Assembly (NCBI GenBank): GCA_018716005.1
Contig: DVKN01000084.1
Location: 1-6,323 of the forward strand
Length of the DNA stretch: 6,323 bases
Origin: Candidatus Scatomorpha stercoravium
GTDB taxonomy: Bacteria; Bacillota; Clostridia; Oscillospirales; Oscillospiraceae
Reading direction: 5' to 3'
Of this stretch, positions 1 to 5,583 are shown one piece after another. Below the pieces are notes generated by a model. It saw only the letters and a list, made by a program, of their open reading frames with translations. It did not search any database and had not been told where the DNA came from. The translations under genes were made by a program, and so were the position numbers. Within the stretch, counting starts at the first letter, position 1; the number at the start of each line of letters is the position of its first letter.

Positions 1-97
1 GGGCGCTATACGCTTGCGCACATCCGGCCTTTACGTCGGACAACCACCCGCTCCGTTACCGAGTGGAAAACCTGCGTCAACCTCATACGTACGTAAC

Positions 98-147
98 GCA
101 TTGTCAGCGGCGACACGCCGCCGCATTGTCAGCGGGCACAGCCCGCC
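98..147. repeat. two tandem 25-base hairpin repeats
   Basis: Two adjacent 25-base units (98-122 and 123-147) both begin GCATTGTCA and continue into a 6-bp hairpin with an ACA loop. In unit 1 the arms are GCGGCG/CGCCGC; in unit 2 they are GCGGGC/GCCCGC. Two stem positions differ between the units, and both arms change together so pairing is kept. The pair lies just beyond the T-box terminator, within the leader of the gene off the left edge. They look like small REP-like palindromic repeats. Two units with no spacer do not make a CRISPR array. The function is unknown. The rest of 1-97 shows no gene, start codon with a ribosome site, or other clear signal. Confidence 0.6.
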
Positions 148-153
148 GCCCGC

Positions 154-193
154 AAAAAAATACGCCCTCCGTCCCTCGTATGGGACGAAAGGC
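154..193 (-). terminator. T-box regulated intrinsic terminator
   Basis: Bases 182-193 pair with 164-175 as a 12-bp stem (ten Watson-Crick pairs and two G-U in the RNA) with a six-base loop, followed on the minus strand by a short GTA and seven U (160-154). Its 5' arm contains the CGUCCC that would pair instead with the T-box GGG in the antiterminator. This is the off state when the cognate tRNA is charged. Confidence 0.9.
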
Positions 194-398
194 TCACTTC
201 CGCGGTACCACCCGTGTTCGGCGCATGAGCGCCGCGCTCTGAGCGGCTTTATCGGGCCGCGGCCGCCGGTGATTGGCCGGACGCTCACGGGCGAACGGTC
301 AGTTTCCACGCGGGGGGCTTACAGCCGGCGGCCCCCGTTCTCTTTGCGCTTGACGCTGACATTTTCCCGGTCACAGCGATATTGCATATCCAACTGGC
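154..398 (-). ncRNA. T-box riboswitch leader, probably tRNA-Phe responsive
   Basis: This is a tRNA-sensing leader reading leftwards. The hallmark T-box GGGTGGTACCGCG is at 201-213 (minus strand), followed by the typical CUUUCGUCCC and an intrinsic terminator. Stem I can be folded by hand. Its base is CGCU (378-375) with AGCG (285-282), then a GA/K-turn-like bulge, CGGG (369-366) with CCCG (291-288), a specifier loop, GUCAG (360-356) with CUGAC (302-298), an AGAGA bulge and a GCUG-containing apical loop. The 3' side of the specifier loop is CGUUCG (297-292), which places UUC (295-293) before a purine: a Phe codon. The UGGU of the T-box would pair with a tRNA ending ACCA, which fits tRNA-Phe. 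A stem III-like hairpin is at 219-234. The regulated gene is off the left edge, inferred to be pheS/pheT. The T-box call is firm; the amino acid is less so (Val GUU or Thr ACC/ACU are the alternatives). Confidence 0.9.
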
Positions 399-403
399 AT
401 ATA

Positions 404-432
404 TTTATATCACATCGCCGTCCGGAAGTCAA
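404..432 (-). promoter_or_regulatory. promoter of the T-box leader
   Basis: On the minus strand a -35 box TTGACT (432-427) is separated by 17 bases from a -10 box TATAAA (409-404). This is a near-consensus housekeeping sigma promoter, and transcription would begin near 398-395. Its -35 box is one half of the palindrome at 427-443. Confidence 0.8.
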
Positions 433-443
433 ATGATTTGACT
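427..443. promoter_or_regulatory. 17-bp palindrome joining two divergent -35 boxes, possible operator
   Basis: AGTCAAATGATTTGACT is an exact inverted repeat with 8-base arms around one central base. Each arm contains the -35 box (TTGACT) of one of the two outward-facing promoters. Part of the symmetry follows from two identical -35 boxes, but the AT next to each -35, towards the centre, also matches. A repressor bound here would block both promoters; this is inference, and no regulator is known. Confidence 0.45.
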
Positions 444-466
444 AACAAAAAATAAAAAGGTATAAT
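438..466 (+). promoter_or_regulatory. promoter of the nnrD-alr-mazF run
   Basis: The -35 box TTGACT (438-443), a 17-base A-rich spacer and a perfect -10 box TATAAT (461-466) make a very strong housekeeping-type promoter. The expected start point at about 471-475 falls on or just before the nnrD ATG at 475, leaving essentially no 5' leader. Confidence 0.88.
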
Positions 467-474
467 GAGTAACT

Positions 475-1344
475 ATGGACAGGACTGCTATACGCTCCGC
501 CGCGCCGATGCTCCTGCCCCGGAGGGCGCGCGAGAGCTCGAAGAGAGATTACGGCCGGCTGCTCATCGTGGGCGGCAGCACGGGCTATTCAGGGGCGCCC
601 ACGCTCGCCTCGCGCGCCGCCGTGCGCTCCGGGGCCGGGCTCGTGAACCTCTTCGTGCCCGAGAGCATATACACCGTCGCCGCCGTCAAGAACGACGAGG
701 CCATGGTCGCGCCCGTCCCGGCCGACGAGGCCGGACGCATGACCATGCGCGGCATCGCCGCCATAGAGGAGCTGCTGCCCCATGCGGGGGCGCTCTGCAT
801 GGGCCCGGGCCTCGGCCGCAGCGAGGAGCTCGTCCGGCTCGTGCGCGACCTGCTGCTGGAGGCGGACTGCCCCGTCGTACTGGACGCGGACGCGCTCTGG
901 TGCTTCTCCCGCTTCGAGCCCAAGCTGCTCCGCCGCGTGAAGGGGCCGGTAGTGCTCACGCCGCATCAGGGCGAGTTCGAGCGCCACCTCGGCGGCCGCT
1001 CCGACGCCCCCCGCCTGGACGCCGCCCGCGCCTTCGCCGGGAAATACGGCGTCATCCTCGTCCTCAAGGGCGCGGGCACGGTCACGGCCTTCCCGGATGG
1101 GAGAGCGTATGTAAACACGACCGGCAACCCCGGCCTCGCGAGAGGCGGGAGCGGCGACGTCCTCGCGGGGATAATGGGAGCTCTCCTGTGCCAGTTCCCG
1201 GCGGATAAGGCCGTGCCCCTCGCCGTCTTCCTGCACGGCCTCGCGGGCGACCTCGCGGCCGAGGAAAAGGGCGAATACGGCATGAATCTGCTCGACGTCA
1301 TAGACTTCCTCCCACAGGCGATGAAACTCATTGAGGAGGAATAA
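475..1344 (+). CDS. nnrD: ADP-dependent NAD(P)H-hydrate dehydratase
   Basis: This enzyme repairs damaged cofactor, converting the S form of hydrated NADH or NADPH back to NAD(P)H with ADP as driver, in the cytoplasm. The 289 residues are the usual size for the stand-alone ribokinase-like dehydratase. Recognised motifs in order are ESSKRDYG then GRLLIVGGS near residues 20-35, GPGLG, VVLDADAL, VLTPHQGEF, VLKGAGT and NPGLARGGSGDVLAG, whose Asp228 is the expected catalytic acid. The epimerase domain (NnrE) that is fused to it in many bacteria is absent. The ATG at 475 is chosen because the family normally has about 20-25 residues before the first motif. No Shine-Dalgarno sequence precedes it or the alternative ATG at 508, and the -10 box ends only 8 bases upstream, so the mRNA appears leaderless. 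It is the first gene of a run with the lipoprotein, alr and mazF. Confidence 0.92.
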   Translation: MDRTAIRSAAPMLLPRRARESSKRDYGRLLIVGGSTGYSGAPTLASRAAVRSGAGLVNLFVPESIYTVAAVKNDEAMVAPVPADEAGRMTMRGIAAIEELLPHAGALCMGPGLGRSEELVRLVRDLLLEADCPVVLDADALWCFSRFEPKLLRRVKGPVVLTPHQGEFERHLGGRSDAPRLDAARAFAGKYGVILVLKGAGTVTAFPDGRAYVNTTGNPGLARGGSGDVLAGIMGALLCQFPADKAVPLAVFLHGLAGDLAAEEKGEYGMNLLDVIDFLPQAMKLIEEE

Positions 1345-1347
1345 TCC

Positions 1348-1884
1348 ATGCGCCGTATCATTGCGGCAGTCACGGCCGCAGCCGCGGCCCTCACGCTCAC
1401 GGGCTGCGCCGGGGAGGGCGCGGCCATAGACGGCCTCCGTGAGCGGCTGATAAGCGCCGGGGCCGTCACGATGGATGTGGAGATTACGTCAACCATGGGC
1501 GGCCGCCTCGCGGAGTACACGCTCTCCCTTGAGCGCACTACGGAGGGCGACACGCTCACCGTGCTAGCGCCGGAGGAGATAGCCGGCGCGGTGCTCTCGG
1601 GGCCCGGCGGGGGCGGGTTTGAGTACGCGGGGCTAGTCCTGGATATGCCCTCGGAGGGCCTGAACGCCGCGGCGGCGCCCGGGCTGCTGCTCGACGCCAT
1701 AGAGTCCGGCGCGGAGACGCTCTCCTGGCGGGAGGGGGAGGACACGCTCGTCTCCCTCGCGCTGACGGACGAAATTTCGGTCACGCTGACCCTGCGCGGC
1801 GGCGAGCCGGCATACGCTGAGTTTACCGCCTCGGGCGAGAGCGCCCTCACGGCGGAGATAAGCAAATTCGAGCTTGGAGGATAG
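1348..1884 (+). CDS. lipoprotein, possibly GerS/YdcC-like (LolA fold)
   Basis: This is a 178-residue predicted lipoprotein. Residues 1-19 form a signal peptide (MRR, then an Ala-rich hydrophobic core), and the lipobox LTGC puts the lipidated Cys at 20, so it should be anchored on the outer face of the membrane. The mature part is rich in short alternating beta-strand-like segments with many Thr, Glu and Gly, and has no catalytic motif I recognise. The ATG lies three bases after the nnrD stop, with a strong GAGGAGG site at 1333-1339 inside the end of nnrD, so translation is probably coupled. Its place directly upstream of alr matches B. subtilis ydcC and C. difficile gerS, both LolA-like lipoproteins tied to sporulation or germination. 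That assignment rests on position and general character, not clear sequence identity. A generic envelope lipoprotein is the alternative. Confidence 0.8.
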   Translation: MRRIIAAVTAAAAALTLTGCAGEGAAIDGLRERLISAGAVTMDVEITSTMGGRLAEYTLSLERTTEGDTLTVLAPEEIAGAVLSGPGGGGFEYAGLVLDMPSEGLNAAAAPGLLLDAIESGAETLSWREGEDTLVSLALTDEISVTLTLRGGEPAYAEFTASGESALTAEISKFELGG

Positions 1885-1886
1885 AA

Positions 1887-3065
1887 ATGGTCACAGACGA
1901 GATGAGGACATGGGCTGAGATAGATATGTCCATCCTGGAGCACAACTACCGGGAGATACGCAGCCGCCTCCCCGAGAGGACTAAGTTCTGCGGCGTCTGC
2001 AAGGCGAACGCCTACGGCCACGGGGCGGTGGAGATAGCGCGCAAGCTCAAGGAGCTGGGCGCGGAGTACATAGCCGTCAGCTGCCTGAGCGAGGCGAAGG
2101 AGCTGCGCGAGGCGGGGATAGAGGGCGAGATACTCGTCCTCGCGCCGAGCCCGGCCTCCGCCGCGAACGAGCTCGCCGACCTCGACCTGACGCAGGCGAT
2201 AGGCGACATAGAGAACGCCATAGCCATCTCAGACGAGCTCGCCGCGAGCGGCAAGGTGCTCAAATGCCAGCTCAAGCTGGACAGCGGCATGGGCCGCACG
2301 GGCTTCAACGTGCTCAGGCGCGACGCCATGTACGAGGCCATCACGGCGCTCGTGCAGCCGAACTTCATGTGGTCGGGGGCCTTCACGCACTTCGCCATGG
2401 CGGACGAGCCGAAGGTGCAGTATACCGAGGGCCAGTTCGCCTGCTTCAACCGGGCCGTCGACGAGATAGAGCGCATCACGGGCGGGATAATACCCATGCG
2501 CCACTGCTCCAACTCCGGCGCGGTGATAAACTTCCCGGACATGGCCCAGGACATGGTGCGCCCGGGCCTGCTGCTCTACGGGCTCTATCCCGGCGAGGAC
2601 CGCGGGGACATCTACGTCTTCCCCGTAATGCGCCTGAAGACCCGCATCGCCGCCATACACCGCCACAGGGCCGGCGACGGCATAAGCTACGGCCACAGCT
2701 ACGTCTGCGATTCGGACAGGGTCATAGCCGTCCTGCCCATAGGCTATGCCGACGGCCTGCCCCGGGCGGCCTCGGGCAGCTTCTCCGTGCGCGTCAGGGG
2801 TAAGAAGGCCCCGCAGGTGGGCCGCATCTGCATGGACATGTGCATGGTCGACATCACGGACATAGAGGACGCCGAGGTGGGCGACGAGGTGCTCGTCTTC
2901 GGCGGCGGCCGCGAGGTGGACAATATCGCGAAGGCCGCGGGCACCATCCCGCACGAGATACTCTGCTCCGTCAGCCCGAGGGTGCCGCGCGTCTACGTCA
3001 ACAACGGCGTGCGCTGGGAGGATAACCCCTACTTCTTCGCCGAGCAGTTCAAGCTCATAGAATAA
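1887..3065 (+). CDS. alr: alanine racemase
   Basis: This PLP-dependent enzyme interconverts L- and D-alanine in the cytoplasm, supplying D-Ala for peptidoglycan. The 392 residues are close to the family norm of about 360-390. The PLP-binding lysine is Lys39 in VCKANAYGHG, and the second catalytic base is Tyr268 in GISYGHSY. Further family motifs are SNSGA, MVRPGLLLYG, LPIGYADGLPR and GRICMDMCMVDIT. A GGAGG site at 1876-1880, inside the end of the lipoprotein gene, is six bases before the ATG at 1887. The start overlaps neither stop nor ribosome site badly, and an internal ATG at 1902 has no better site. The gene is two bases after the lipoprotein stop, so it is in the same transcript. Isoleucine codons are 20 ATA, 10 ATC and no ATT by hand count, odd for so GC-rich a gene. 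Confidence 0.97.
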   Translation: MVTDEMRTWAEIDMSILEHNYREIRSRLPERTKFCGVCKANAYGHGAVEIARKLKELGAEYIAVSCLSEAKELREAGIEGEILVLAPSPASAANELADLDLTQAIGDIENAIAISDELAASGKVLKCQLKLDSGMGRTGFNVLRRDAMYEAITALVQPNFMWSGAFTHFAMADEPKVQYTEGQFACFNRAVDEIERITGGIIPMRHCSNSGAVINFPDMAQDMVRPGLLLYGLYPGEDRGDIYVFPVMRLKTRIAAIHRHRAGDGISYGHSYVCDSDRVIAVLPIGYADGLPRAASGSFSVRVRGKKAPQVGRICMDMCMVDITDIEDAEVGDEVLVFGGGREVDNIAKAAGTIPHEILCSVSPRVPRVYVNNGVRWEDNPYFFAEQFKLIE

Positions 3066-3091
3066 AGCCGCGCCGTCCTGCCGATAATAGT

Positions 3092-3120
3092 ACCGGCGGA
3101 CACCGCCGCCCGGCCCTACA
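3092..3120. repeat. palindromic element between alr and mazF
   Basis: CGGCGG (3094-3099), an ACA loop and CCGCCG (3103-3108) form a perfect 6-bp hairpin in the 92-base gap, followed by CCCGGCCCTACA. The ACA triloop and GC-only arms resemble the hairpins at 98-147, but the flanks differ, so kinship is uncertain. There is no T-run after it, so it is not a convincing terminator. A TATACT at 3121-3126 could be a weak -10 box for mazF but has no good -35. Confidence 0.35.
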
Positions 3121-3157
3121 TATACTGTACCGGGCACCTGACGAAAGAGGTGGTACC

Positions 3158-3574
3158 ATGCAGGAAACCAGCGTCCGCAGGGGCGACATCTTCTACGCCG
3201 ACCTGAGCCCGGTCGTGGGCAGCGAGCAGGGAGGCATGAGGCCGGTGCTCATAGTCCAGAACGACACCGGCAACCGCCACAGCCCGACGGTCATCGCCGC
3301 CGCGATAACCTCCCAGACGGGCAAGGCGCGCCTCCCGACGCACATAGAGCTCTCCGCCGGCGGGGCGCTCAGGCGGGACAGCGTAGTCCTCTGCGAGCAG
3401 ATACGCACGATAGACAAATCCCGCCTCCGCGAGCGCATGGGCGCTCTCGCCCCGCGCGATATGCTGCGCGTGGACGACGCCATAGCCGTGAGCTTCGGCC
3501 TCAGGCGCGAGAGCCCGCCGCGCCCCTGGGAGGCTGCGCGCCCCGGCGCAAGGCCCGGAGCCATACCCCAGTAG
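3158..3574 (+). CDS. mazF: MazF/NdoA-family endoribonuclease toxin
   Basis: This is an mRNA interferase of the PemK/MazF fold that cuts single-stranded RNA at short sequence sites. Residues 6-115 match the Firmicutes NdoA type closely: RRGDIFYADLSP, GSEQGGMRPVLIVQND, SPTVIAAAIT, KARLPTHIEL, RDSVVLCEQIRTIDK. Arg28 and Thr51 stand at the positions of the catalytic Arg and Thr of B. subtilis MazF, so it is probably active. At 138 residues it is about 20 longer than usual. The extra C-terminal tail (from about 117) is rich in Pro, Arg and Ala and looks disordered. A partial ribosome site AGAGGTGG (3146-3153) precedes the ATG. The B. subtilis order has the antitoxin gene between alr and mazF; here the 92-base gap is too short for one and none lies elsewhere in the window. 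It is probably cotranscribed with alr. Confidence 0.93.
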   Translation: MQETSVRRGDIFYADLSPVVGSEQGGMRPVLIVQNDTGNRHSPTVIAAAITSQTGKARLPTHIELSAGGALRRDSVVLCEQIRTIDKSRLRERMGALAPRDMLRVDDAIAVSFGLRRESPPRPWEAARPGARPGAIPQ

Positions 3575-3583
3575 AATAAGGAA

Positions 3584-3609
3584 CGGCCCCCGGTTTGGGG
3601 GCCGCTTTT
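3584..3609 (+). terminator. intrinsic terminator after mazF
   Basis: CGGCCCCC (3584-3591) pairs with GGGGGCCG (3597-3604) in an 8-bp GC stem with a five-base GGTTT loop, followed by CTTTTC. It ends the nnrD-mazF run. It sits between convergent genes and could also slow transcripts from ychF, but the minus-strand T-run is poor. Confidence 0.85.
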
Positions 3610-3622
3610 CATATCCGTATGC

Positions 3623-4717
<1,095 letters not shown>

Positions 4718-4766
4718 GTATATCTATCTCCCTTGACTATGAGTAATCGCATAAATCAGCCGTAAT

Positions 4767-4796
4767 ATTATACCATAACCCGCGCCCGCAATGCAA
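4767..4796 (-). promoter_or_regulatory. ychF promoter, extended -10
   Basis: On the minus strand TGGTATAAT gives a perfect -10 box (4772-4767) with the extended TGN element. A partial -35 TTGCAT (4796-4791) is 18 bases upstream. Transcription from about 4760 would give a leader of roughly 43 bases. Confidence 0.8.
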
Positions 4797-4816
4797 CTTC
4801 CGCGGCGATTTTTCCC

Positions 4817-4870
4817 CGCCGCAACCCGTAGTTGCGTAAAGTTCCAGCCCCCGGCGCTTGCGCCGCAACC
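4817..4870. promoter_or_regulatory. operator-like repeats before the XRE regulator
   Basis: CGCCGCAACC occurs at 4817-4826 and again at 4861-4870, 44 bases apart (about four helical turns). The first copy also forms an inverted repeat with GTTGCG at 4831-4836 (CGCAAC, five bases, GTTGCG). A further GCAAC is at 4793-4797 by the ychF -35. The second copy overlaps a GGCGC-TT-GCGCC dyad (4853-4864) and the -35 region of the regulator's promoter. These are candidate binding sites for autoregulation by the adjacent XRE protein; inference only. Confidence 0.4.
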
Positions 4871-4886
4871 GCGGCTTTGCTATACT
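4858..4886 (+). promoter_or_regulatory. promoter of the XRE regulator, extended -10
   Basis: TGCTATACT gives an extended -10 element (box 4881-4886). A weak -35 TTGCGC lies at 4858-4863 with a 17-base spacer. Transcription would start near 4893, leaving a leader of about 20 bases that contains the ribosome site AAGGAAG (4899-4905). Confidence 0.65.
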
Positions 4887-4912
4887 GGAGCCATGGGAAA
4901 GGAAGTGAAACC

Positions 4913-5551
4913 ATGCGGCTTTGCGAAAAAATATACTACTGCCGCAAGAAGGCGGGGCTCTCGCAGGACGCTTTGGCGGAGGCGGTGGGCGTCTCCCGTC
5001 AGGCGATATCGAAGTGGGAATTGGGCGCCGCGGTGCCCGAGACGACGAAGCTCGTCCCCCTCGCCGCCGCCCTGGGCGTCAGCGTAGACTGGCTCCTCAG
5101 CGAGGAAGGCCCGGAGGAGGAAGCAGACAGCTCGCAGGAATACGACCCCGGCTGCTTCACGTATGAGGACGGCGCTCAGTCCCGGCCGCGCGGGGACCCG
5201 GACTGGATGGAGACCCTGCCGAAATACCTGCGCCGCGCCGCAAAGCGCTGGGGCTGGCTCGCCGGCGTCTACATCGCCCTCTGCGGCCTGCCCCTGGTGA
5301 TACTGGGCGCTGTGGCGCGCGGCGTCTCGAACCGGATGTTCGGCTCCTTCAACGATATAAGCGGCGGCCTCTGGGGCGGCGGCTTCGGCTCCACGGTGAC
5401 GGTGGACGGCGTCGAGATACCCATATCCGGGGCCGCGGAAGTCTTCAACCCCGTCGCCGCCGTGGGCACGGTGATAATCGTCATAGGCGTCGTGCTGATA
5501 ATCGCGGGCGCGGCCCTCGCGGCATACCTGAAGAGCAGGAGCAAAGAATAA
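4913..5551 (+). CDS. membrane-anchored XRE-family transcriptional regulator
   Basis: This 212-residue protein has an N-terminal DNA-binding domain and two membrane segments. Residues 3-62 are a Cro/CI-type helix-turn-helix (RKKAGLSQDALAEAVGVSRQ, recognition helix SRQAISKWE, then LAAALGVSVDWLL). An acidic linker (63-100) leads to a basic stretch (about 104-112) and a first membrane helix at about 113-136. A Gly-rich 45-residue loop (137-180, GGLWGGGFGS) should lie outside the cell. A second helix at about 181-206 is followed by the basic tail KSRSKE, predicted inside. This architecture suggests a regulator that senses something at the membrane, but the signal and targets are unknown. The ATG at 4913 is chosen because AAGGAAG lies seven bases upstream and the domain begins there; an in-frame TTG at 4832 is upstream of the promoter. 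It is divergent from ychF. Confidence 0.88.
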   Translation: MRLCEKIYYCRKKAGLSQDALAEAVGVSRQAISKWELGAAVPETTKLVPLAAALGVSVDWLLSEEGPEEEADSSQEYDPGCFTYEDGAQSRPRGDPDWMETLPKYLRRAAKRWGWLAGVYIALCGLPLVILGAVARGVSNRMFGSFNDISGGLWGGGFGSTVTVDGVEIPISGAAEVFNPVAAVGTVIIVIGVVLIIAGAALAAYLKSRSKE

Positions 5552-5578
5552 AGAGGCGGGAGCAAGCTCCCGCCTCTT
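5551..5578. terminator. bidirectional terminator between regulator and ftsH
   Basis: A perfect inverted repeat with 13-base arms (5551-5563 and 5566-5578) begins at the last base of the regulator's stop codon and ends five bases from the ftsH stop. The stem is GC-rich with A/T ends (AAGAGGCGGGAGC). The trailing sequence is TTCGCGTTTATT on the plus strand and CTTTATTCTTT on the minus strand, so it is likely used by both convergent genes, with modest U-tracts. Confidence 0.8.
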
Positions 5579-5583
5579 CGCGT

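Noticed and set aside
98..147. possible CRISPR array
   Set aside because: There are only two units, they abut without spacers, and the changes between them are compensatory stem changes.
14..436. 140-codon open frame on the plus strand
   Set aside because: It runs through the T-box leader and its terminator in antisense, has no ribosome site and resembles no protein.
966..2021. 351-codon open frame on the minus strand
   Set aside because: It lies opposite nnrD, the lipoprotein and the start of alr, which have clear family motifs. Long antisense frames are expected in GC-rich genes, and its Ser/Pro/Arg-rich product shows no domain.
3094..3108. hairpin after alr as a terminator
   Set aside because: No run of T follows it, and mazF immediately downstream has no convincing promoter of its own.
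3066..3157. possible small antitoxin gene (mazE) between alr and mazF
   Set aside because: The gap is 92 bases, far below the size of a MazE gene, and has no start codon with a ribosome site before the mazF start.
4832..4912. upstream TTG start extending the XRE regulator by 27 residues
   Set aside because: It lies upstream of the extended -10 promoter at 4881-4886 and has no ribosome site, while the ATG at 4913 has AAGGAAG at a good distance and begins the HTH domain.
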